NCBI RefSeq assembly: GCF_002179965.1 | Contig: NZ_NGUQ01000007.1 | Coordinates: 620,001 to 684,000, forward strand | Reading direction: 5' to 3' | DNA: 64,000 nt | From: Pandoraea sp. PE-S2T-3 | GTDB taxonomy: Bacteria > Pseudomonadota > Gammaproteobacteria > Burkholderiales > Burkholderiaceae | In this document: piece by piece, positions 58,101 through 64,000 of the stretch | Layout of the letters: every line of letters begins with the position of its first letter | How positions within the stretch are numbered: position 1 is the first letter of the stretch | Made by a program: the position numbers and the translations under genes | The notes under the pieces: generated by a model | Seen by the model: the letters and a program-made list of their open reading frames with translations, nothing else | Told to the model about the DNA's origin: nothing | Database searches by the model: none

Positions 58101-58130
58101 AAAAATATTGCCGCCCGAGGGGCGGCAATA
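58101..58130 (-). terminator. Intrinsic terminator of NarL-type two-component operon
   Basis: ATTGCCGCCC (58107-58116), GAG, GGGCGGCAAT (58120-58129): a perfect 10-bp stem. Read on the minus strand it is followed by ATTTTTTC, a proper T tract. It lies 62 bases after the stop of the regulator at 58192. Confidence 0.9.
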
Positions 58131-58162
58131 GGGGTGTTACGGTTTGCGCTTACTAACTTAGG

Positions 58163-58194
58163 CGCAAGTTATACGCAAGTTAGACGCAAGATCA
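58163..58194. repeat. Short 11-bp tandem repeat after regulator stop codon
   Basis: CGCAAGTTATA, CGCAAGTTAGA and CGCAAGATCA run consecutively from 58163 to 58194, the third merging into the regulator stop codon region. Probably slippage; role unknown. Confidence 0.55.
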
Positions 58195-58851
58195 GGCGCA
58201 CATCGGTCCCATCTCGGCACTGACCAGACCGTGTTGCATCACGTAATACGTGAGCTCGGCGTTGTTGTTCAGCCGCATCTTCTCGAGCAGGCGCGTGCGA
58301 TACACGCTGACGGTCTTCACCGAGAGCGAGAGCGCGTTGGCGATGTCGGTCAGGCGCTTGCCCGAGCCGATCATGCACAGCGTCTGGTATTCGCGATCGG
58401 ACAGACGTTCGTGCGGCGGCTGGTCGGCGTCCGGTCCGAGGTAGTCGGCCAGCGTCTCGGCCACCATCGGGCTGACGTACTTGCGTCCCGCCGCCACCTG
58501 ACGCACGGCCGACACCAGTTGCTGGGCGTTCGAGCGTTTGCTCAGATAACCGGCAGCACCGGCCTTGAGCGCACGCAAGGCAAACTGGCCTTCGCCGTAC
58601 ATGCTGAAGATCATCACCGGCAGGCGCGGGTGTTTTCGTCGCAGGGTCTTGAGAATCTCGAGACCGTTCGTGTCGGGTAGCGAAATGTCTAGCAGGACGA
58701 TGTCCCACTGCGCGGCTTCTGTCATCTCCAGCGCTTCCGCGCCGCAATCGGCTTCGCCGATAACGGCGATGCTCCCGCTATCGGAGAGCAACTGCCGGAC
58801 GCCCTGGCGCACGATGGCGTGGTCGTCGACGATGAGCACTCTAAGCGTCAT
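58192..58851 (-). CDS. NarL/LuxR-type response regulator
   Basis: 219 residues from ATG 58851, which overlaps the kinase stop (ATGA). Receiver domain with Asp9/Asp10 and phospho-Asp55 in IVLLDISLPD; C-terminal GerE helix-turn-helix at about 155-200 (LSDREYQTLCMIGSGKRLTDIANALSLSVKTVSVYRTRLLEKM). It is the DNA-binding partner of the kinase directly upstream. Genes controlled are unknown; it lies next to fliC but is separated from it by a terminator. Confidence 0.9.
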   Translation of the reverse strand: MTLRVLIVDDHAIVRQGVRQLLSDSGSIAVIGEADCGAEALEMTEAAQWDIVLLDISLPDTNGLEILKTLRRKHPRLPVMIFSMYGEGQFALRALKAGAAGYLSKRSNAQQLVSAVRQVAAGRKYVSPMVAETLADYLGPDADQPPHERLSDREYQTLCMIGSGKRLTDIANALSLSVKTVSVYRTRLLEKMRLNNNAELTYYVMQHGLVSAEMGPMCA

Positions 58852-59762
58852 GATGCGTATCCGTGAAGGGCAAGCGATTCCGGGGCTTTGAGACCGGCAG
58901 CGAGCGCCGCTGTCGGGACCGACAGGATCTGGTGCCAGGGAAGACGTGCGCTCACGAGCGTCCCCGATCCTTGAACACTGCCAATACGTAGCGTGCCGCC
59001 GAGCGCCGTACAGCGCTCGCGCATACCAACCAGTCCGAAATGTCCGTGCTTGCGACGCGCGCCGCGGGCTACGCCGCAACCGTCGTCGGAAATCGTAAGT
59101 TTGAGTGAGCGGTGGCTGCTGTCGAGCGCCACGACCACACGCGTAGCGCGTGCGTGCCGGGCGACGTTAGTCAGCGCTTCCTGCGCAATGCGGTACAGCG
59201 CGAGCATTGCATCGGGGGTGAGGTTTGTCACACGCTCGCGCGTGATGTCGTCGCAACGCCAGATGCACGTGAGGCCGCTTTGCTCGCCAAAGCCGCGCAG
59301 CCAGACGCGCAGTGCCGGCACGAGGCCCGCATCGAGCGCCGGTGGACGGTGGCGGCCGACGAGTTCGTCGGCGGCATCTTGTGCCGCGTTGGCGGCGTTC
59401 TGAATCTGGGTGCAGAGGGATTGCCATTCGGCAGCATCGGCCGGCGCTCGCGCCGACAGGCGCGCCACGACCAGTTGCAATGCCGTGAGCTGGGCGCCCA
59501 GCCCGTCGTGCATCTCTTGTGCGATACGCGTGCGCTCGGCTTCGCGTGCGGCGTCGATCTTTCGGGCTACCGACTGTGCGAGCGGACGTGCCACGGCGGC
59601 GCGCGCGGGGCGCAAGGCCGGCTCGGGCGCCTCGTGCGGCAACACCACGCCACTTGCGGCGGGCAGTTCCGATACCGGCGTCACGGCACGCGAGTGCAAC
59701 GCATCGTCAAGCGACACGCGACGTCTCGCAGCCTGTGCGGCAGGATCGACGAGATACGGCAT
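58848..59762 (-). CDS. Cytosolic NarX/UhpB-type sensor histidine kinase
   Basis: 304 residues from ATG 59762; the frame is open to 59825. There is no membrane segment. HisKA_3 dimerisation motif AREAERTRIAQEMHDGLGAQLTALQL with His85 and an HATPase domain (LYRIAQEALTNVARHARATRVVVAL, SDDGCGVARGARRKHGHFGLVGMRERC). The N-terminal 70 residues show no sensor domain that I recognise. It should phosphorylate the regulator that overlaps its 3' end. Signal unknown; an FNR-type site lies upstream. Confidence 0.88.
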   Translation of the reverse strand: MPYLVDPAAQAARRRVSLDDALHSRAVTPVSELPAASGVVLPHEAPEPALRPARAAVARPLAQSVARKIDAAREAERTRIAQEMHDGLGAQLTALQLVVARLSARAPADAAEWQSLCTQIQNAANAAQDAADELVGRHRPPALDAGLVPALRVWLRGFGEQSGLTCIWRCDDITRERVTNLTPDAMLALYRIAQEALTNVARHARATRVVVALDSSHRSLKLTISDDGCGVARGARRKHGHFGLVGMRERCTALGGTLRIGSVQGSGTLVSARLPWHQILSVPTAALAAGLKAPESLALHGYAS

Positions 59763-59898
59763 GGAGATAAATCCCTGAGAGAAAAAGTCTCGTGCCACAA
59801 CCCACGCGGCGAGACCCACATTCAATTTAACAAACTTTACATTTCGTCACAATTACACGCGGCGGGCACCCGCATGGTTGACAGCGAAGTGTAACTAA

Positions 59899-59912
59899 TT
59901 GATTTGGATCAA
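59899..59912. promoter_or_regulatory. FNR/ANR-type binding site
   Basis: TTGATTTGGATCAA is an exact match to the FNR-family palindrome TTGAT-N4-ATCAA. It is 137 bases before the cytosolic kinase start on the minus strand and 32 bases before the small ORF on the plus strand. Binding would imply oxygen or redox control of one of them. Confidence 0.65.
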
Positions 59913-59944
59913 GAAGTTTCCACTTGCTTGAGGAGGATTCTACG

Positions 59945-60019
59945 ATGGCCCCAAATATATCAGGGTTTGTCCTAGCGCATCCAGTCGAGCGTATGTTTCA
60001 AACGACATTTCTGATCTAA
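59945..60019 (+). CDS. Possible 24-residue small ORF with strong ribosome site
   Basis: ATG at 59945 to TAA at 60019 encodes a 24-residue peptide with a hydrophobic mix (MAPNISGFVLAHPVERMF then QTTFLI). GAGGAGG lies 9-10 bases before the ATG, far stronger than chance in this AT-rich region. It is directly downstream of the FNR-type site. It could be a small protein or a leader; no relatives are known to me. The chance that it is spurious remains substantial. Confidence 0.35.
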   Translation: MAPNISGFVLAHPVERMFQTTFLI

Positions 60020-60131
60020 ACAATTGTAACGCCTTAATTTTTATCGCGACTTCATACGGATGTTATTTTCTTTCAGTCGTCCGCCCGGGTTTACGTGTGC
60101 ACTTTCGGTGCCGGTCTCTTTGCCGTGTTCC

Positions 60132-61526
60132 CTATCGGGCGTTGCTTTCGGCCTCCGAACTGAGCGGTAGCGACACGGTCACGATCAGGCCGCGCCCGTC
60201 CTCGCCCGGCGAGAGCGTGACGGTGCCGTGACTGGCGGCAACGATTTCCTTGACGATGGCGAGCCCCAGGCCGGTGCCCGGCTGGCCCGGCGGCGCGTTG
60301 CGGTAGAAGCGCTCGAACACGCGCTGACGCGCCTCGGCGTGAATGCCGGGGCCGTCGTCGATCACTCGCAGGTGCGCGACGTGGTCCGCGCTGTCGATGG
60401 CCACGGTGACGCGTCCGCCCTCGTGGATGTAGCGGATCGCATTGTCGACAAGATTCATGACCATCGCATGAAAGAGGCCGCCGTTGCCGGCCACCCACAC
60501 GTGGGTATGGGCCGATTCGAATCCCAGATCGATGTTGCGCCGCTGCGCCAGCGCGACCAGCTCTTCAAGCACGCCCGCCGCCACCGCCACGAGATCGACC
60601 CGCGAGCGCGAGAACGCCGGGGTGTCGGCGGCTTCCGCCTGCGACAGCAACAACAGCTTGTTGGTCAGGTCGGCCAGCCCCCGGCTGCTGGTCTGCATGG
60701 CGGTGAGCACGTCCGCCAGCGCGGCCCGGTCGTCGAGCTGGGCGGCGAACTGCAACTGGGTGTCGAGCAGGGTGAGCGGCGTGCGCAACTGATGTGCGGC
60801 GTCGGCCACGAAGCGCCGTTGCTGCTGAGCCTGCGCGGAGAGCCGCTGGATGCACAAATTAATGGCATCGACGATCGGGCGCAGCTCGGTCTGCAATTGA
60901 CCGGCGCGAATCGGCACCAGCTCTTGCGGCGAGCGTCCGGCCACTTCGTCTTTCAGCCGGATGAGCGGATGCAGCTCGACCGTCAGCCCGATCAGCACCA
61001 GCAGGGCGGCGAGCGCGGCCATGGCGATCTGCCGGTGCAGCGAGGGTTCCCACAACTCGGCGAGCATCCGGTCGTGCGCGTACATCGTCTCGGCGACCAC
61101 CACCGCGACGCGGTGCGGCGTGCCCGAGTCGTACATCGTGCGCACGAAACTGATCACGCGCAGCGGCTCGCCGTTGTAAGTCACGTTGGCATAGGCCGGC
61201 ACCGTGGCCGGGAACAGCGCCGGGTGCGGAAAGTCGGGCGGTCCGGCAAGCAACTGGCCGCGCTCGGTGATGACCTGATAGAACACGCGATCGTGCGCCG
61301 GCGATGCGAACAGCTCCAGCGCCGACGGGGGCACGCTCGCCCGCAGCGCACCGTCCACCCAAGCGATTTGCCCGGCGATGACCTGCGCCGAGGTGAGCAG
61401 CGCGCGGTCCTGCACGAGTTCGGCCGTGTCGTGGGCGCTGCGATAGGCCAGCCACGCGCTCGCGCCGATGTAGAGCGAGAGCGGCAGCATCAGCCACATC
61501 AGCAGTCTGACGCGCAGGCTAAGCAT
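60132..61526 (-). CDS. TctE-like membrane sensor histidine kinase
   Basis: 464 residues. TM1 about residues 7-27, a periplasmic TctE-type N-terminal (2CSK_N) domain of about 135 residues, TM2 about 167-185, then HisKA with His245 (QQRRFVADAAHQLRTPLTLLD) and HATPase motifs (NLVDNAIRYIHEGGRV, VIDDGPGIHAEARQRVFERFYR, GTGLGLAIVKEIVAASHG). Its start overlaps the regulator's 3' end. In the family these kinases control tricarboxylate or related uptake; here the neighbour is an ABC importer. A gene_symbol is not claimed. Confidence 0.88.
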   Translation of the reverse strand: MLSLRVRLLMWLMLPLSLYIGASAWLAYRSAHDTAELVQDRALLTSAQVIAGQIAWVDGALRASVPPSALELFASPAHDRVFYQVITERGQLLAGPPDFPHPALFPATVPAYANVTYNGEPLRVISFVRTMYDSGTPHRVAVVVAETMYAHDRMLAELWEPSLHRQIAMAALAALLVLIGLTVELHPLIRLKDEVAGRSPQELVPIRAGQLQTELRPIVDAINLCIQRLSAQAQQQRRFVADAAHQLRTPLTLLDTQLQFAAQLDDRAALADVLTAMQTSSRGLADLTNKLLLLSQAEAADTPAFSRSRVDLVAVAAGVLEELVALAQRRNIDLGFESAHTHVWVAGNGGLFHAMVMNLVDNAIRYIHEGGRVTVAIDSADHVAHLRVIDDGPGIHAEARQRVFERFYRNAPPGQPGTGLGLAIVKEIVAASHGTVTLSPGEDGRGLIVTVSLPLSSEAESNAR

Positions 61527-62190
61527 CTTTTTCGCGCAACAGGTAGCCGAGTCCGCGCAGGGTCATGATGGCCGCGCGGCTCGCTTCGAGCTTCTTGCGC
61601 AGACGATGGATATAGATCTCGATGGCATCGGCGCTCGGCTCGTCGTCCAGACCGAAGACGCCATCGACGAGCGCGCTCTTGGCGACGGTCTTGCCTTGCT
61701 TGCGCATCAGAATCTCGAGCACGGCGTGTTCGCGCGACGGCAGTGCGAGCGGCGTGCCCGCAATGGTGAACTGCCGTGTGCCCGTGTGATAGCCCAGATC
61801 GGCACACACGAAGTCGGCGCTTTGCTCGGGGGCGTGGCGTCGCGCCAGCGCCTTCACCCGGGCAATCAGCTCGCGCACTTCGAAGGGCTTGACGAGATAG
61901 TCGTCGGCGCCCGCGCCAAGACAATCGACCTTTTCGTCGACCGAGCCGCTCGCGGTCAGGATGATGACCGGCACGTTGTTGCGCCGCTCGCGCAGCCGGC
62001 GCAGCACGTGTTTGCCGCCGAGCTTCGGGAGCATGAGGTCGAGCAGCACCACGTCGTAGGTTTCGGTTTGCAACAGACGGTCGGCCGCATCGCCGTCGCG
62101 CGCAGCGTCGACGGTGAAGTTGTCGTCGCGCAGCATGCGGGCGAGCCAGTGGGCGAGGGTGTCGTTGTCTTCGATCAGCAAGAGTTTCAT
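61519..62190 (-). CDS. TctD/OmpR-type response regulator
   Basis: 223 residues: receiver domain with Glu7/Asp8, phospho-Asp51 (DVVLLDLMLPKLGG), Lys101-region LVKPFEVREL, and a C-terminal winged helix (LALPSREHAVLEILMRKQGKTVAKSALVDGVFG, AIEIYIHRLRKKLEASRAAIMTLRGLGYLL). The gene overlaps the kinase gene by 8 bases. It is divergent from the ABC importer at 62462 and is the best candidate for its regulator. Confidence 0.92.
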   Translation of the reverse strand: MKLLLIEDNDTLAHWLARMLRDDNFTVDAARDGDAADRLLQTETYDVVLLDLMLPKLGGKHVLRRLRERRNNVPVIILTASGSVDEKVDCLGAGADDYLVKPFEVRELIARVKALARRHAPEQSADFVCADLGYHTGTRQFTIAGTPLALPSREHAVLEILMRKQGKTVAKSALVDGVFGLDDEPSADAIEIYIHRLRKKLEASRAAIMTLRGLGYLLREKDA

Positions 62191-62301
62191 GACGGCCTAG
62201 GCGAATTGCCTGCGGGAGCGCCCCGGAGTGTGCCCGCTACGCACGGGCAAGCCAACAGCGGGTAAACACCCACCCGTTGCCGGCGAAAACCTGCATGGGA
62301 C

Positions 62302-62319
62302 GAAAGCTCGATGAAAGCT
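62302..62319 (+). promoter_or_regulatory. 11-bp-phased direct repeats, candidate OmpR-type operator
   Basis: GAAAGCT at 62302-62308 and again at 62313-62319, one helical turn apart (11 bases), directly upstream of a TACAAT -10 at 62329-62334 whose -35 box is poor. OmpR-family regulators bind such tandem repeats and activate promoters with weak -35 elements. The TctD-like regulator gene is the adjacent divergent gene. Inferred. Confidence 0.45.
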
Positions 62320-62328
62320 TCGTTTTTC

Positions 62329-62334
62329 TACAAT
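62329..62334 (+). promoter_or_regulatory. Candidate -10 element for the ABC importer
   Basis: TACAAT lies 128 bases before the substrate-binding protein ATG. The 17-base-upstream -35 position reads GCTCGA, far from TTGACA, as expected for an activator-dependent promoter. Confidence 0.4.
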
Positions 62335-62461
62335 CCGCCAGAAGGCAGATGAAAGGATCGCTGCCTTGACCTCGATGCACCGTCACACCGTTGCCCGAGG
62401 CCAGCCGAAACCGCACCGCGCGGGTCCGGCCCATTATCCCTAAAACAATGGAGACACCACA

Positions 62462-63502
62462 ATGCGAGCAAGCCTTGGCCTGCGCCTGCCGAAAGCCCTT
62501 GTGAAACCTGTTCTCGCCAGCGTGTTCGGCGTGGCATTGGCAGCTGCCAGTGCGCCGGGCTTTGCCGCCGATAGCGGCAAGGTCACGATCATGGTGGGCG
62601 GCATCACGAAGATGGTTTATCTGCCGGCCAAGCTTGCCGAGCAACTCGGCTACTTCAAGGACGAAGGCCTGAACGTCGAGCTGCTCTCGCAGCCGGCCGG
62701 CGTGGACGCCGAGAACGAATTGCTCGCCGGTGCCGTGCAGGCCGTGGTGGGTTTCTACGATCACTCGATCGACTTGCAGAGCAAGGGCAAGGAAATTCAG
62801 GCGATCGTGATCTTCGGTCAGGTGCCGGGCGAGGTCGAGCTCGTCAACACGAAGAGCAAAGACACCATCAAGAGCATGGCCGACGTGAAGGGCAAGACCC
62901 TCGGCGTCACCGGTCTCGGCTCGTCGACCAACTTCCTCACGCAGTACCTCGCGGCCAAGCACGGCATCCCGTCGTCGCAGTACTCGGTGCTGCCGGTGGG
63001 CGCTGACAACACGTTTATCGCTGCTATCAAGCAGAACCGCATCGACGCGGGCATGACGACCGAGCCGACTGCCTCGCAGTTGCTCAAGACGGGCGACGCC
63101 GCCGTGCTGGTCGACATGCGCACGATGGAAGGCACCGTCGCGGCACTGGGCGGCGCTTACCCGGCATCGAGCCTCTACGTGCAACGTGCGTGGCTCGACA
63201 AGCACAAGCCGGAAGCCGCCAAGCTCGCGCGTGCGTTCGTGAAGACGCTCAAGTTCATCAACACGCACTCGGCCGCCGAGATCGCCGACAAGATGCCGAA
63301 GGACTACTACGGCAACAACAAGGCGCTGTACGTGCAGGCTCTGCAAAACTCGCTGCCGATGTATTCGCCGGACGGCCGCATGCCGAACGGTGGTCCCGAG
63401 ACCGTGCTGAAGGTGCTTGCCGCGTTCAATCCGAACGTCAAGGGCAAGCACATCGATCTGTCGAAGACGTACACCAATGAGTTCGTCGATCAGGCCAAGT
63501 AA
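62462..63502 (+). CDS. ABC importer periplasmic substrate-binding protein (NMT1/SsuA-like)
   Basis: 346 residues with a Sec signal (hydrophobic SVFGVALAAASAPGFA, cleavage near residue 35). The mature part reads as an NMT1/SsuA/TauA type binding protein: MVYLPAKLAEQLGYFKDEGLNVELLSQ, VKGKTLGVTGLGSSTNFLTQYLAAKHG and the YPASSLYVQRAWLDKHKPEAAKLARAFV block. Family members carry nitrate, sulfonates, thiamine precursors or aromatic acids; the ligand cannot be told. Ribosome site AATGGAG upstream. The ATPase gene starts 183 bases later. Confidence 0.9.
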   Translation: MRASLGLRLPKALVKPVLASVFGVALAAASAPGFAADSGKVTIMVGGITKMVYLPAKLAEQLGYFKDEGLNVELLSQPAGVDAENELLAGAVQAVVGFYDHSIDLQSKGKEIQAIVIFGQVPGEVELVNTKSKDTIKSMADVKGKTLGVTGLGSSTNFLTQYLAAKHGIPSSQYSVLPVGADNTFIAAIKQNRIDAGMTTEPTASQLLKTGDAAVLVDMRTMEGTVAALGGAYPASSLYVQRAWLDKHKPEAAKLARAFVKTLKFINTHSAAEIADKMPKDYYGNNKALYVQALQNSLPMYSPDGRMPNGGPETVLKVLAAFNPNVKGKHIDLSKTYTNEFVDQAK

Positions 63503-63685
63503 CTGATTCGCCCGACTCGCCTCTCTTGACCCGGTAGTACCGGCGCGCGGTCGCTACGACGCCGCGTCAACTGAACCAGCAACTGAGCCGCCCGCACCTG
63601 ACCCCCGTCCGGTGTGCGGGCGCGCTCACCCCTTGAATTGGCGCAACGCCGCCGATAGCCCGTCGACGTACCAGAGGAGCTGAGC

Positions 63686-64000
63686 ATGACTCAGACGATT
63701 AGCCAGACTCACACCCCCGCCGCTTCGGCACCGGCCCGTGCGGCCAGCGCGGTCTCGCGCGACACGCCGGCCATCGAGTTCGACAACGTGTCGTGCCGTT
63801 TCATCTCGCCCGACGGCAAAGCGACTATCGCGCTGCGCAACTTCAGCATGTCGGTGGCGCGTGGCGAGTTCGTCGCCATCGTCGGCCCGACCGGCTGCGG
63901 CAAGTCGACCACGCTGTCGATGATTACCGGGCTGCTGCGCCCGACCGCCGGCTCGGTGCGCGTGATGGGCCAGACCGTGAACGGCATCGATCCGCGCATC
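63686..64000 (+). CDS. ABC importer ATP-binding protein, 3'-truncated by window edge
   Basis: First 105 codons from ATG 63686, behind AGAGGAG. About 30 low-complexity residues precede the ABC core: EFDNVSCRFISPDGKATIAL, then Walker A IVGPTGCGKSTTLSMITGLL. Resembles the SsuB/TauB/NrtD ATPases that pair with SsuA-like binding proteins. The Q-loop, signature motif and Walker B are beyond the window. A permease gene presumably follows. Confidence 0.92.
   Translation, partial: MTQTISQTHTPAASAPARAASAVSRDTPAIEFDNVSCRFISPDGKATIALRNFSMSVARGEFVAIVGPTGCGKSTTLSMITGLLRPTAGSVRVMGQTVNGIDPRI

Larger units (their letters stand above)
59826..60131. other. AT-rich regulatory region between two two-component operons
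   Basis: 306 bases, much lower in G+C than surrounding genes. It contains a perfect FNR-type box at 59899-59912 and a 24-codon ORF with a strong ribosome site at 59945-60019. Both neighbouring operons run on the minus strand, so any plus-strand transcript would be small or antisense to the second kinase. Confidence 0.5.

Overview
The window is one long, almost uninterrupted flagellar and chemotaxis locus from a high-G+C betaproteobacterium. The order (motA motB / che genes with cheD and cheZ / flhB flhA flhF flhG fliA / flgN flgM flgA / flgB-L / fliL-R / fliE-K / fliC D S T) and the protein sequences fit Burkholderiales, family Burkholderiaceae. A Pandoraea-like organism is my best guess from overall style; this was not checked against a database. 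No rRNA, tRNA, insertion sequence, prophage or CRISPR array was seen.

Region by region. Bases 1-4753: 3' part of motA, motB, a CheY-like regulator, cheA and cheW, all on +. 4909-11073: three methyl-accepting chemotaxis proteins (PAS, four-helix and Cache type sensors). 11102-14994: cheR cheD cheB cheY cheZ. 15097-21235: flhB flhA flhF flhG fliA, closed by a strong terminator. 21282-23286: accessory insert with an AbiE-type nucleotidyltransferase toxin-antitoxin pair, a small membrane protein and an orphan ORF. 23261-25230 (-): flgN flgM flgA. 25660-36520 (+): flgB to flgL. 36635-41079 (-): fliL M N O P Q R. 41314-48344 (-): fliF G H I J K, with fliE divergent at 48672. 49117-51130 (-): second accessory insert with an AAA ATPase, an antitoxin-like protein and a ParE-type toxin. 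51389-57732 (-): fliC fliD fliS fliT, a second fliK and a free FlhB C-terminal-domain protein. 58192-59762 (-): cytosolic histidine kinase and NarL-type regulator. 60132-62190 (-): TctE/TctD-like two-component system. 62462-end (+): substrate-binding protein and truncated ATPase of an ABC importer.

How it works together. The export gate (FlhA, FlhB, FliO-R), the ATPase complex (FliH, I, J), the MS/C rings (FliF, G, M, N), rod, hook and filament genes and their chaperones (FlgN, FliS, FliT) form a complete motor and filament set. FliA (sigma-28) and its anti-sigma factor FlgM give late gene control. Good sigma-28-like promoters are visible before flgM and fliC, with weaker ones before flgK and fliL. 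Signals pass from the MCPs through CheW/CheA to CheY, with CheR, CheB and CheD adapting receptors and CheZ dephosphorylating CheY. FlhDC, the usual class I regulator, is not in the window; it would be expected just upstream of motA.

Most interesting points: two small toxin-antitoxin-like modules sitting at flagellar operon boundaries; a FlhG protein with a degenerate P-loop; a FliI with a long acidic/His-rich N-terminal extension; a second FliK next to a free FlhB C-terminal domain; a perfect FNR-type palindrome beside an AT-rich region with a tiny ORF upstream of a two-component system next to fliC; and 11-bp-phased direct repeats at the ABC importer promoter.
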